From the NCBI GenBank assembly GCA_027596035.1, contig JADGJA010000076.1, forward strand, positions 1 to 48,153: a stretch of 48,153 bases of DNA, in the 5' to 3' direction. Within the stretch, counting starts at the first letter, position 1, and each line of letters opens with the position of its first letter. A program made the translations under genes and the position numbers. Below, one piece after another: positions 32,161 through 43,822 of this stretch. Under the pieces are notes generated by a model. That model saw nothing but the letters and a program-made list of their open reading frames with translations, made no database searches and was not told where the DNA came from. Source of the DNA: Thoreauomyces humboldtii. Taxonomy: Eukaryota; Chytridiomycota; Chytridiomycetes; Spizellomycetales; Powellomycetaceae.

Positions 32161-34390
32161 TCAGAAGACCGCATTTAAAACTGCCAGCACCTTAGCTGCG
32201 GCGTCCTCGCCCGCCTGGTCCCACGTAACAACCACGGCGCATGCCGGGAGTGACATCATACGGAGGACAACGCAGAAAGGAGCACCACTCACAGCGTCAG
32301 CGTGAGATGTCATGGCTTGATCAGGAAGCGCGTGTTTCCCTTTCCCTTCATGACGGACCGGGACCGACGGTTTCGCGAGATGAGGAAGGATCGACCCCGA
32401 ACCGTTGCGGATGAAGAGTGCGTCATCAGCCCCAGAGGGATCCTTCGATTGCTCGAGGGCGACCGCTGCACCCGGCACGTACTTTGCGAGGGCAGTGCGA
32501 ACGGCGCTCAGAACACGGCGGGGTGGCGCCGGAAGAAAGGCAGCGTCATTGTCAGCTGTGGGGTCGGTTCGGCTTGATCTGGCTAGTGGAAACGGATTGA
32601 TCTGCTTCGTTACCGAGAAGGTCTGCCGGGGCTTCTCCTGGTAGGTCTTCGGAGGAGGGAGTATGACGACGGGTTGACCAGGCTCGTCGTATAAAGTACC
32701 TGTGATGGCTAGGGTATTGATAACAGGAAACGAGGATCCTTCGGGTCGAGTTGCAGCGTGGTGCTGGTTCAAGGATGATGCCCATGCCTTGCGCACCAGG
32801 TCTCCACTGATGAGAATATCTCGCGTTCTTGTCTTGTCCCCCAGTCCACCTACGACGACCTGCTCCCCGTTTGCCGGGTCAAAGGTCGGGATGCCCAGCT
32901 CGCGCTCGATCCTCTTCTTCAGGATGACCATCTTGTTCTTTTCTCCGTGCACGAGGAGCACGTTCTTCGGGGCGCACATCTTGATGAGCTGCATGATTCC
33001 CTTCGCATCTGCGTGCGCCGAAAAGGATAGGTTCTCGACTTGCAAATTGCATTGGACGCGCGTGCGGGCGTCGATCTGGATTTCCTTCTCGCCCGCGAGA
33101 ACCTTGGCTCCTACTGTCCCAGCCACGCAGTAGCCAGGAAGAATGACCATGTTCTTTGGATCATGGCACCACTTCTTGAAGACGGAGAGGGAAGTTCCAG
33201 CGTGGAGCATGCCCGGGGATGCAAAAACGACCATGGGTCCTGGTTCATCCCCAAAGTGCTGTTGGTATGTTTTTATGTACTTGAAGTCAAACATGTTTCG
33301 ATCTACGAACGTTGTTTTTATCTTCTCGTTTGTCCAATTAATGAACAGCTTGTAGTACTCATTCGCCCGCTCCGTCATCCCGGCTGAGAAGTAGACGCTG
33401 ACCTTCCCGCGCAGATCCTCCATCCGTTCCCAGTACGCCTCGAGCAGGATGCAAAGCTCCTGTGCCCGTCCCAAGGCGAAAACGGGGATGAGGACTTTTC
33501 CTCCGCCCCTTACACAGTCGTGGACCTTTCGCAGGAAATCGTGCTCGCGCGTTCGTTTAGACTCGCGCGTGGTCGTCGCATAGGTCGTCTCAGTGATCAG
33601 GAGGTCGGGACGACACTTGTCGATCCAGGCTGCGCCAAGATGCCTGTCCGGCGTCATGTTGTAGTCTCCGGTGTAAACAACGCTTTCGTTTCCTACTTTG
33701 ATGTGAAACATGCCCGCGCCGAGAACGTGACCAGCATAGTAGGCTTTGATCTCGAGTTCATCGTCGACTTTGATGACCTGGTGAAGATCGATCGGGATGA
33801 CCTTCTTCATGCAGTTCCGTATGTTGTCGCTGGTGAAAAAGTTCTTTTCTCCTTTCCGCTCTGTCGCCACCTTTCGCATGTCCTCGAGCAGGATCGGACA
33901 TATCGCTTTTGTCGGATAGGTCATATAGATGGGACCAGAATAGCCGCATATCTCCGTAAAGTGAGGGAGGGCACCGCAGTGGTCCAGGTGAAAGTGAGAA
34001 ATGATGATGCAGTCCAAGTTCTTGTCGAACTCTCCAGATCGGGATATGTAGTTGAAATCAGGGAACCGGCGCTCGTCTTGGTATCCCATATCTACCACGT
34101 CGAAAGAAGGCATATTAGGCTATCGTTCTAGAGGAGCTTTCTAACCTAAGGCTCTCCTTGGAAGCTGTCCCTTCGGGATGTAGGCTGTCATGTTGTTTCG
34201 ATCAACGATCGCCTTCTAAACCAAGACGGACCCGCTCTAGGTGTGCCAGGAAGGGACCCACGGCCGCCAACGACCTTTACTTACGCATCCCACAATCAAA
34301 CATGACATTCTTCCCTCCAATGGTGACTAGAACGCAGCTTCTGCCGACGTCCTGCCCAGCGCCCAGAGGCACGATCTTTATGCCAGCCAT
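32161..34390 (-). CDS. INTS11: Integrator subunit 11 (INTS11, CPSF73-like endonuclease)
   Basis: Two exons, 34390-34285 and 34091-32161, encode 678 aa. INTS11 is the metallo-beta-lactamase/beta-CASP nuclease of Integrator, which cleaves snRNA and promoter-proximal nascent RNAs. The start [19 protein letters not shown] and the spliced [18 protein letters not shown] match INTS11 rather than CPSF73. The zinc ligand motif HFHLDH is at about 68-73. Further motifs include [50 protein letters not shown] and [10 protein letters not shown]. The region after residue about 480 is low-similarity. Its end ([20 protein letters not shown]) resembles the family's small C-terminal domain. An in-frame GTGAGT...CCAG segment of 78 nt near 32210-32290 could be mistaken for an intron. 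Reading through it fits better. Confidence 0.92.
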
Positions 34391-34635
34391 TGCGGGTGTA
34401 CCGGAAGCATGTCGCGAAATGTCAAGGAGAGAGGAGAGGGTTCGCTGGCGAAAAAGCTCAAGCTGACATTCTCGGTCCGCACTCCCAGCCCTCACCTCTC
34501 CCACGGACACTCCCCAAAAGGCCGTCTAGAGGGCCGTCGCCACCGCCGGGTTCCTCAGCATTCTTTCTTTTCAAAGTGATATACATTTAGGCTGCTTAAC
34601 GATCTTGCAAGGGAAAAGTTCGGAAAGGACATACG
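34391..34635. promoter_or_regulatory. Compact bidirectional promoter between INTS11 and UPF3
   Basis: Only 245 bp separate the start codons of the divergent INTS11 and UPF3 genes, so both promoters must lie here or overlap the 5' leaders. No TATA box is evident. It is inferred from arrangement only. Confidence 0.5.
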
Positions 34636-36596
34636 ATGGCTGTTCCCGCTGGTGAGCTCGGGCTCAGTACCGCGTCGGTCTTGTCCAGTGACAGCACAAA
34701 CCATCCAAACTAAACTAGCCATATCGCAGGGACACCTGTTGCCGATGCCGATGATGATAAACGAAAGGCACCATCCGGTAGCGGGAACTCGCGAAAGCGT
34801 AGTCGGCAGAAGCCCGCCAACCAGGCTCGAATGAAGATCATCGTGCGCCGCCTTCCGCCAAATCTTCCCGAGGAGATCTTCACGAAAAGCATCGAGAAAT
34901 GGATTGAAGATGTCGACTGGACAGTCTATGTGGCAGGGAAGATTGCCAAGAGGTTGGTTTCGCATGTCCCGGTGGAACATCGTCTTTGGAAATCTTCGCT
35001 GACTGTGCAGTCCAGTCAGGCGAAGATCAATGTGTTTTCCACAGCGTATCTGAACTTTAAGAGTATTGAGATAATGCTGGACTTTTGCAAGAGCTATAAT
35101 GGTCACCTGTTTGTTGACAGCAGAGGTACGAGAAGGGACGGGCGACGTTACAGTCAACATAGAGACGATCTGACAACATTATCTCGTAGGATCTGAGCAT
35201 CGAGCTGTCGTAGAGTTTGCTCCATTTCAGCGGGTTCCTAAAAGGAAGCGTAAGGCGGATCCTCGCATGAATACCATCGATCAAGGTGAGCTCACGCGCC
35301 TCCGCCGCCAGGCAGCTGGTCCAATCTAACTATCGTCATGAAATAGACGCGGACTACATCAAGTTCTTGAAGAGTCTTGAGGAAGATCCCGTCAAACAAG
35401 CAGAGGAAGCAGCAGCAGCGAACCCCGACACGCAACTAGAGCGGCTTGAAAGAAGACTGCTGGCCGAGCAATCTGGTGTTGTAACGTCGGGCACATCATC
35501 TTCCAATCGTCCATCTGCTGTCCCCGCCGCTCCCGAGAAGCCGAAATCTACCCCTCTCCTGGATGCTCTGAGAGCCAAGAAGGCCTCCATTCGGGCCGCC
35601 GCGGAAGCTAACAAACTAGCGAACACCAGCCGGAAGCCTAACGCTGACCGTAAAGTAGACAAGCTGCTTAGCTACGCTTCTGCTTCGGGTCCCGCTGCAG
35701 CTCCCAGACAGCTGGCAAAGAGGCCGGAGCCTTCAAAACCCGCAAAGAACGCTCCTGTTGTGGCTGTGACGAAGCAGCCAAGCCCTAAAACTAGCGAGAC
35801 TTCATCTGGAGGGCAGGAGGCGAAGGAGACTAAGAAATCCCGAGACACAACTCGGCGCGAGCGGACTGGACCGGCGAGCTCCTTGTTCAGCAAAAGCCTT
35901 GGCGCCGCGCTGGGCAAACCACAACGCGCCGAGAAGGCAGTGCGTGCGGAGGCAACCCTTGAAGGAGGTCCTGCGGTGGATGCAAAACCCGTGACGGCCA
36001 TTGCTAAAGAGCAAGAAAGCAAGGGAAGGGGCTACAAGAGCAAGCGGCAAGCTTTCGTTACCCCGGAGAACGTAATTTCATCGTCACGTGCAAACGGAAG
36101 TGAGCCAATTTCGTTCAAAATTATTCCTGCCGTCACTGCCGCGAGAGCACTTCCCATAGCTACCATAGCTGCATCGGTCATCTCTTCCTCCTCCAAGGCG
36201 AGTACTTCGCGGCCTGGGACCCCCAAGCGGGACCAACCAACGACAGAGCCCAAGCCAGATATGTCCCCGAAAGCAACCAGATCACGTCGGAACGCCAAGC
36301 AGCCTCGCGAATCCAGTAGTAACCTGCCCGCCTCTACCTCGCCCCACTCCAAAGGAAAGGGCAAAGAGTCAAATGGTGCTTCGGTTGGCGGTATCGGAGA
36401 AGCTGCTGCGAAATCAACTCGGGCACCCGGCTCAGCAGTGTCCGCCGCAGCCTCACCTGATCCGGCGTCTGGAAAACGTGCAGCTCCGATTGCTGCAGGT
36501 TTGGAGGCATCAAAGCGAACTGGACCGACGGTCTCGATCATGAAGCGAGATGGGACCAGCAGCAACTTCAACACGCGCGAGGGTAGCGGGGATTAA
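34636..36596 (+). CDS. UPF3: Nonsense-mediated decay factor UPF3 (SMG4)
   Basis: Five exons, 34636-34651, 34730-34952, 35016-35125, 35190-35285 and 35347-36596, encode about 564 aa. UPF3 links UPF2 and the exon-junction complex during nonsense-mediated mRNA decay. The RRM-like Smg4/UPF3 domain includes MKIIVRRLPPNLPEEIFTKS, TAYLNFKSIEIMLDFCKSYN and GHLFVDSRGSEHRAVVEFAP, followed by FQRVPKRKRK and the DADYIKFLKSLEED block. The intron at about 34953-35015 is uncertain: donor GTTGGT with acceptor TCCAG, or GTTTCG (34957) with acceptor TGCAG. Both stay in frame, and so does read-through. Residues after about 190 are Ala/Lys/Ser-rich and probably disordered, with no clear EJC-binding motif seen by eye. 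Confidence 0.9.
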
Positions 36597-37142
36597 ACTC
36601 TGGCGGTTGGGCATAATCTGCATACCACCGATCCACCAACATCCTTCGGGCAATCATGGCAGATTGCCGATTCCTGAAGGGCACCTTACCCCACAAGCAG
36701 GGGTAGGCTTGCGAGGTTGCGATGGCCTACCAGCAGCATTGCCTCGTCTACGAATCAAGCCGTGCAAGTTGCTTCTCCGTCGGAGAGGCTAACGTGGAGC
36801 TGTTCGCCTCTTGCTCCTGACCACCAATGGTCTCGACGCGGCGAACCAGGTATTCGAGCAGCTCTGCCACAATCAGCGGCCGATCTCCTCAAAGCCCTAC
36901 CCAGGTGTGCTGTCGTTCAGATCTCGCTCTTGAGAAATCTTTGAAGCACGCGCAGGTGATACCTCTGCAACGCAGCAGTATCGAGTGCACTTTTCGTGTC
37001 ATCTAAATAAATGTAGGAGATCTGATCAGTCCTACAATTTGTTGCGGGTTTCTTGTCTGTGGCGCTGTTGTTGTGGCGCTGTCAAGCTCCCTCATAACTT
37101 CATGTGTGTGACCGACCCACTTCAGCATTCCACGAACACAAA
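36597..37142. other. Intergenic between UPF3 and RQC1, no gene recognised
   Basis: About 550 bp between two plus-strand genes. Short frames at 36550-36944 and antisense to 37003-37332 have no recognisable content. It holds the UPF3 3' flank and the RQC1 promoter. Confidence 0.4.
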
Positions 37143-39645
37143 ATGTCCAGAGCTTACCGTAAAATACAACGAGAGAGAGAAGCGTCCGCGCAAGTACTTG
37201 ACGTTCCTGCGTCTGACGAAGAGCTAGAGTCGGACGAGCAGGAAAATGTGAAGGGAATTCAGCCCTCGTTGTTCGATTTGGTACGTGCGGTCGCTTGTCA
37301 GGGCAAGGACAGATCTCCAGCTGACGGCTCAAAAACAGCTAGGAGGCGGAGAAGACATGGAGGATCAAAGACAGCATGAGAGTTCGGAGGAGGAGACCGC
37401 AGAACAAGCCATAATATCTCGGCCTGTTAACAACAAGAAGAAGAAGAAGAAGAAGAAGACAGCTGCGTCCCCTGCCGCCGCGATGGCCCCGTCGGTCTCC
37501 GGGAAGAAGGGGAAAGCAACAGTGGACGATGGGATGGATGAGATTGACCGAACGCTGAAGGAGTTGAACGAGAAGTTTGGAGAGCTTCCAACCGCACCCG
37601 TAGAAGCAAAGGCATCAGCAGCTTCCAGCACAAAGTCGCTTCTCTCGGTTGATGCGCGGGCTTTGGACTCTGACGCCGAGATGCGTAAGATGTTCGGCTC
37701 GAAGGTTGTTAACGACGAGATCCGTCGGAAGCGATATATCCGCAGCGGCAAGCGGACCGCCCTTGCGGCACCGCGCGAGCATTGGCCTCAAATACAAAAG
37801 CTCGGCCTTACTATGGAGCCGTGTGTTGATTCCGGGGAGGACGGTTTGTCGCATTTCAAGTTTTTACATTCGCGGCAATATCAAGAGATACAGCATGCGT
37901 TCATTCAGTGCATCAACACCCACGACCCGAACACCATTGAGCAGCTTCTTAGGATGTATCCATACCACATTGACTCGTTGCTTACGCTTAGCGAGATCGC
38001 AAAGCACGGAGGAGACATTACCATGGCTGCCGAACTTGTTGGTAAGACAATAGAGCTATTATTGTTCCTACGCATCGGGAAATCTCATGCGATGATCCTA
38101 GAGAGAGCCCTCTACGCCTTCGAGCGATCATTTCATTCTTTGTTCAACATTTCCAGCGGCACCTCCCGACTTTCGTATCAGTATTTCGAAAATCGCGCCT
38201 TTCACCTCGGTATATTCCGTCATCTCGGATATTTAGCAAGGAGAGGCTGCTGGAGGACCGCTTTTGAGTTTGCGAAGCTCCTTCTTAGGTTTGATGAACG
38301 TTATCACTATACTCGCCACTGCACCACCACTCACCTTTCATTTCACAGTGTGGACCCCGAAGACGACCCCCTCGGAACGTTATGGAGCATCGACTTTTAC
38401 GCTATCAATGCGAAAGAAACCGACTGGTACATACGCTTGTACGAGGCTAATGCAGTGCGCTGGAGCCTTGCAGAGCAACCGAATCATGCCTATAGCATTG
38501 CCCTCGCCAAATGGGAAGCGGAAGTCCTGCATAAAAAGGTGCTCAATACTGCTCTTAAGCTCTTTGCACGCGGAATTTGACGATGACGTCTGTTACAGGA
38601 CCACACCGAGAGTTCAAAACTGTTGCAAACGGCCGTGCGCAAATTCCCAAGCACCATCCCGCAGCTCTATGAGAAATGTGGAATCAGTAGCGGCGATCTC
38701 GCCAGCAGACCCTTCTTTCAGGATAACTCCCATTCAGCACCGTTGACTCTCCAGATCCAGCTGTACATCGAGCGGAATCACGCATTGTGGAAGGTGCCAG
38801 AGGTGCGTAGAACTAGTGAAAATTCTTTGTGCACTACCAACTTCCCCTCAAACCTTTTTTTCAGGTTCTTGCCTGGCTTCGCGAGAACGTTGGAAGCGTG
38901 GTACTGGATGGGCTTCCCAACGAAGCACCTTCGTCCAAAAATGATTCTGTCATCCCCCGCAACCTTTCTCGTCACATCTTCATCTCAGACTTTGCATCAA
39001 TCACGTCAGCTCTCCCTGCCGAGATCACTTCTTCCGGGATACAAGCTCACGATCCCCTACCGCCGGTGGATGCTCCACTTTCCCCTTACAGCGAGTACGA
39101 GCGGACGGCCGCCACTTCGTCCAATTCATCCCTGTTGGGAATGCTTCAGCAGCTCCTGCCCTGGGTCAACGGCGGAAACGGGGCTCCTGGAAGGCAACCA
39201 GACGTAGAGGACATTCGCGATCTGGCTGACATGGCTGACGCGGTTTTAAACCCGCCCAACGACCTCATCAATGCTGGTCGAGACGAGCAGGTGGCCGCCA
39301 ACCTGGCGGCCCTGCAGGAAAGCCTTCCCGGTTTGATGCGTCCGGAAGAGGGCGGAGCGGCCGGCAACCAGGATTGGATGACTGGAATCAGGTGCGTACT
39401 CTTCTTGGTCTTCTCGGCCGCTAGTTTCACCTTTGCTCAAGCTGCACGTTCGTCGCTGTAGAGACACGTTTTCTCGCCTTGGCCTTTTCAGCGGATGGGC
39501 CGGAGGCGTCCCGCCCGACACGACGAGCGGCGAGGTGGAAGGCGAGGACGGAGAGGGTGACTTGGACGACGATGCCGAGTATCACACGGATGACCAAGGC
39601 TCGGCTGCCGGGGACGAGCACGAACATCAAGGTCCTCATATGTGA
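37143..39645 (+). CDS. RQC1: Ribosome quality control complex subunit 1 (RQC1/TCF25)
   Basis: Seven exons, 37143-37280, 37339-38041, 38102-38288, 38349-38538, 38599-38802, 38865-39391 and 39492-39645, encode about 700 aa. RQC1 works with Ltn1, Rqc2 and Cdc48 to clear nascent chains from stalled 60S subunits. The N-terminus MSRAYRKIQREREA and the acidic FDLLGGGEDMEDQ precede eight consecutive lysines at residues 79-86, the polybasic tract known from yeast Rqc1. The TCF25 core includes FLHSRQYQEIQHAFIQCINT, PYHIDSLLTLSEIAK, ERALYAFERSFHSLFN and SVDPEDDPLGTLWSIDFYAI. The C-terminus is acidic with His repeats (EDGEGDLDDD...DEHEHQG). The donor of intron 4 is ambiguous between 38524 and 38539; both keep frame. 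Confidence 0.94.
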
Positions 39646-39736
39646 GGACTAGTATTGAATCGAAAAGATGAGGATTCGTTAATAATTGTTACGTAAATGC
39701 CTCGGCCGGTTAAGCAATGATATAATTTTGAATGTG

Positions 39737-40760
39737 CTAAGCATTCCGTGGGAAAGTTGCATTCGAGTCTCGTGATGCTGGGGAGTCGGTGTGTTCCGCA
39801 ACGAAGGCCTTGATAGAATCTACAGAAGCCCTGACGGCACCGGATATGTCCGGAAGAGATTCGGTAATCAGCCTACTGTCCCCGGTGGCCTTCTGATATG
39901 AGGCGTTCGTGACGTTCCGAGCGGTTCCGGGGTAGAAGGCGATGAATGCCGTAAGGGCAAGCGCAGGGGGGGCCAATATACGGTTGGGAAGAGAACCTGG
40001 TGATGAAGGACGGTTACAACGTTGGACAAAGAGCGGTAGCCTCTATCTCGTGTGCACGTGACTCACGGTGCTTGGTGATGATGGAAGCTGCGAAGCCTGA
40101 AAGGGCAACATAGATGGCGCCTGGCAGGAACTTTTCGTCGGGGGCGACGAATCTCTGAGCTGTGAGGCCGACCCGCCTTTCGACCTTCATCCACTCGTCC
40201 ACTAGAAACTGCACCTGCCCTCGGGTGCTTGCGAATACGTCCGTCACACTGTGTCTCGTCTGGGAAGAAAATCATACAGGGAAGAAGCGTCAGGACTTGA
40301 AGTGATTTTCTGTTTCGTAGGCGAGGACAATGCGAACCTCCCGAATTGCAAGTTCGAGTTGCGTAGGTTCATCGATGGTAACCACTTCTCGGGAGGGATT
40401 GTCGTAGATGCTCAGCTTTTCGCGCCGTGGCACGTAGACCTTTGTTGGGGATGGAGCCGCTGGGAGGACAGGGGGTGCAGGCGGTGCGGGAGGGACAGCT
40501 CCCTCCGCGTGGAGCGATGCAGAAGATCCTGCTACGATTGCCAGTCCCGCGACCGCAGCCACGACCAGTGCAACGTTGGGAACTGCCTGTCATTGAGAAA
40601 GATAAAGGTATTTGGTTAAGGGGATCTCGCAAACGCGCCGCGAGGTGCAGACAAACTGGGTTTGAGGCCATACGTTTGCGGTCTTTCGTCGAGCGACTAG
40701 TACGGGAAGGTTGCGGCATCTTTGGGGCCGCCTCAGTCCAGCGATGAATCGGCCGTTCAT
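39737..40760 (-). CDS. MIC27: MICOS subunit MIC26/MIC27 (apolipoprotein O-like)
   Basis: Four exons, 40760-40674, 40586-40338, 40259-40067 and 39996-39737, encode about 262 aa. MIC26/27 stabilise the MIC10 arm of MICOS at cristae junctions. The N-terminus is an Arg-rich presequence (MNGRFIAGLRRPQRCRNLPV) followed by a hydrophobic segment (VALVVAAVAGLAIVAG). Then come a Pro/Ala-rich stretch, the family block YVPRREKLSIYDNPSREVVT with IDEPTQLELAIRE, the helical DVFASTRGQVQFLVDEWMKV, and the conserved EKFLPGAIYVALSGFAASII with ITKHRSLPNRILAPPALALT. The donor of intron 2 is ambiguous (exon end 40338 or 40329), changing three residues. Assignment to MIC26 versus MIC27 is not resolved by eye. Confidence 0.88.
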
Positions 40761-41364
40761 TGTGGGGGTCCACTGCTATATAATATCTGAGAAAGGGATC
40801 CTTTATGCAATGAGGGAGAGCGAAGGAGACCCCTGGGAAAGCCACCACCAACAGCACAATCCTCTCTCTCTCTCGATGATCGACGGTGCGTCCAGGTTCA
40901 GACGACACAACATTCCTCCTACTTGATATTCCAGCTTACCATCCCCAACGCAACGGAGTCCGTTGGTCAGTCAGACAACAGGGAGCAGTGCTTAGGTTCC
41001 CGTTTCATTGTGTCATTGTACTCTTGCTTTGCCTCAAAAAATCCTCGTCGTCGTCGTCGTCGTCGTCGTTGGAGAGTCTCCTCTTTTCATACCCCTCCCT
41101 GGTATGGTGAATCGTGAAGGGAATCATCACCACGCAAACACACCAAACCACCACTACCGGCCCTACCATAGCTTCCGTCGTCACGAGAACGCGCGAAACT
41201 AGAAGGGTTCACTTGCTGCACGTTTCGAATCCGCAAGCCCTCCTCGGTGCCACTCTCGTCGATCCGCAATACACCCCTTCCTCCAGCAACCCCGTCGTCC
41301 AGCGCTGCGACCTCATTCCGCAAACGCCTGGAACACACAGCCATAGTACGTTCCCCGTCTCGCG
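40761..41364. other. Divergent promoter region between MIC26/27 and CCR4, with a TCG microsatellite
   Basis: About 600 bp. It contains a perfect (TCG)8 run at 41045-41068 and a TATATAA sequence near 40777-40783, close to the MIC26/27 start and unlikely to serve CCR4. Short overlapping frames here lack protein character. The stretch just before 41365 is probably the CCR4 leader. Confidence 0.5.
41045..41068 (+). repeat. (TCG)8 microsatellite
   Basis: Eight uninterrupted TCG triplets in the CCR4 upstream region, likely in the promoter or 5' leader. It is a simple sequence repeat with no assigned function. Confidence 0.85.
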
Positions 41365-43822
41365 ATGGGTGACAAGGACGATCGGAATCCCTACGCATAC
41401 ACGATGCCCGGTCAAGGTTACTTTCCCTACAACACTCCAGGTTCTCCGGCGCATACGAGCGCCATGACACCTACACCGTCCTCACCCGCTTTTGGCGGCC
41501 CAGGTGGTTACGGTCAGCAGCAGCATCAGCAGCAACAGCAGCAGCAGCAGCAGCAGCAGGCTCAGATCTACTCAAACGTTCATCAGCGTTACTCGAACCA
41601 CATGCATCAGATCAATCAAAAGATGCCAGCAATGCACTCTCCCCAACTCAACCATCCCATTCCTTCGTACCAACAGCATGCGTCTCATGGATCCGGTGGG
41701 ACAGGTCCAGGCAATGTCAACTCGTCTGGAGGAGGCGGTGGAGGAGGCAACAACAGCAACAACAACGCGCCGACGCAGATCTCTGGTCCCTTCCACCAAA
41801 AGCAAATTGATTCGGCCCTCCTGTCGCGGCAGTCGGCTGGGTCTCATCATCACGCCCGTGTTGCCGCGGCCGCCGCGCGCACAGCATCCGCCAACCCGGA
41901 TGCCCCACCCGCTCAAGCAAATGCCCGCGTTCCCACAGATCCAAACGCGAAACCATCTCAATGGAACGTCCTGGATCTTGGTGGAATGCAAATGAAGAAC
42001 ATCAGTCAGAGCCTGTTCAACTACACATTTCTGAAGGCGCTGTATCTTAGCCACAACGCGTTCAGCACGCTGTCCCCTGACGTGACCAAGCTCGTGAACC
42101 TCGTAGTCTTGGATATATCGGGGAATCGGCTTTCGTCTGTCCCCTCTGAACTCGGCATGCTCGTTTCTCTAAGGGAGCTTCTGCTCCACGACAACGAGCT
42201 TACCTTCTTGCCTCCAGAGCTTGGTCAGCTATATCAACTCGAGGTACTCGGACTCGAAGGAAACCCGCTAAACGAGCCCGTCGTTTCGATGATCCAGAAG
42301 GAGGGCACGAGCGCTGTCGTTACGTACCTGCGCGAAATGTGTCCAGGTAATGTTCGAGTCCGGCGTCGAACGCAGAACATGTTCACTGAACTGTATCTGC
42401 TATTAGTCGGTCCACCGCCCGCGGATCGCGAATGGATTGCTCTGGAAGACGAGTATGCTGGGGATACAAAGGGTAGCTTTTACTTGGTCCTCCTTTTTTC
42501 GACCGGCCTGTAGCTCACGGGAATCGGGCTCCGTGTAGACACGTTTACGGTCATGACGTACAATATCCTCGCAGAAAAGTACGCAACAGCCCAGCAGTAC
42601 GCGTATACTCCGTCTTGGGCGTTGAGCTGGGATTACAGGAAGGATCTCCTCCTGCAGGACATCCTCAACTACAATGCCGACATCATCTGTCTCCAGGTTT
42701 GTTCGATAAAGCCTGTCCTTCGAATTGCTCAAGGCTCTGATTCTTTCTTTTATTTTGCCCTGCTAAGGAGGTTCAAATGGATCACTACGAAGACTTCTTC
42801 CGGGAGCAACTGTCTCAACTCGGTGGATATGAGGGCGTCTTCTACCCAAAATCGCGAGCCCGCACCATGGCCGAGTACGAACGGAGACAGGTGGATGGTT
42901 GCGCGACCTTCTGGAAGGGCGCGAAGTGAGTTGCCTGCAAGACAGCGCATCGTTTTGTTCTGGACGAAAAATTGACGCGCGCGTTACCTTGTATAGGTTG
43001 ACGCTACTGGAGAAACACTGCGTCGAGTTCCAGCAGATTGCCATGCAAAAGCCCGAACTACGAAAGACGGACGACGTGTTCAATCGGGTCATGATCAAGG
43101 ACAACGTTGCAGTCGTCACGCTGCTGGAGAACAAGCAGACACATACACGCATCCTTACGGCGAATGCGCACTTGACGTGGGAATCGTCGTACGCCGACGT
43201 CAAGCTTGTCCAGACGGGGATGCTGATGGAAGAGCTCGATCGATTAGGCACGGCATGGACGCGGACCGCAAAGGACTCGCCGGCGCATTCGCCTGCCGGT
43301 GGACGGCCCGGGAGCGGAGGAGCAGGAGGCAGCAACGGCGCGGCCACGAACGGTAACCTGGCGTCGTCACCCACGACCGCGGCGGCGGGCACCGAGACCA
43401 ACCGGTTCCCTCTGCTCATGTGCGGCGACCTCAACTCGCTCCCGGACTCTGGCGTGTACGAGTACCTGTCGCGGGGCCGGGTCCCTCAGGACCACAAGGA
43501 CTTTGGCACGTACACGTACGGGCCGTACACGTCGGAGGGCCTGCACCACAAGTTCTCGCTCAAGTCGTCGTACTCGCACACGGGTGAGCTGGACTTTACC
43601 AACTTCACGCCCGACTTCACGGGGGTGATCGACTACGTGTGGTACAGCACCAACACGTTGGACGTGAGCGGCCTGCTGGGCAGCGTCGACAAGGACTACG
43701 TTGCGCGGACGGTCGGCTTCCCCAACGCGCACCATCCGTCGGACCATCTTCCCCTCGTAGTGTCGATGCGGGTCAAGTCGTCCGCCGGGCCGGGCGGCCC
43801 CACTGCGATAAGATTCAATTAA
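41365..43822 (+). CDS. CCR4: CCR4 poly(A) deadenylase, catalytic subunit of CCR4-NOT
   Basis: Five exons, 41365-42346, 42407-42472, 42539-42696, 42768-42925 and 42997-43822, encode 729 aa. CCR4 shortens mRNA poly(A) tails. The N-terminal 190 residues are Gln/His/Asn-rich with a CAG-encoded poly-Gln run. Four to five leucine-rich repeats follow (LKALYLSHNAFSTLSPDV, LVVLDISGNRLSSVPSEL, LRELLLHDNELTFLPPEL); in yeast these contact the POP2/CAF1 nuclease. The EEP nuclease domain starts DTFTVMTYNILAEKYATAQQ. It carries E403 of LQEVQ, CGDLNSLPDSGVYEYL near 599, and HHPSDHLPLV near 703. A Gly/Ala/Ser-rich insertion (about residues 545-590) interrupts the nuclease domain before the CGDLNS motif. The first intron (42347-42406, 60 nt) is in frame and could be retained. 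Confidence 0.96.

Noticed and set aside
32210..32290. Possible 78-nt intron near the INTS11 3' end (GTGAGT...CCAG)
   Set aside because: It is in frame, and the read-through sequence [17 protein letters not shown] fits the C-terminal domain of the family better than the spliced version. It remains possible but is not preferred.
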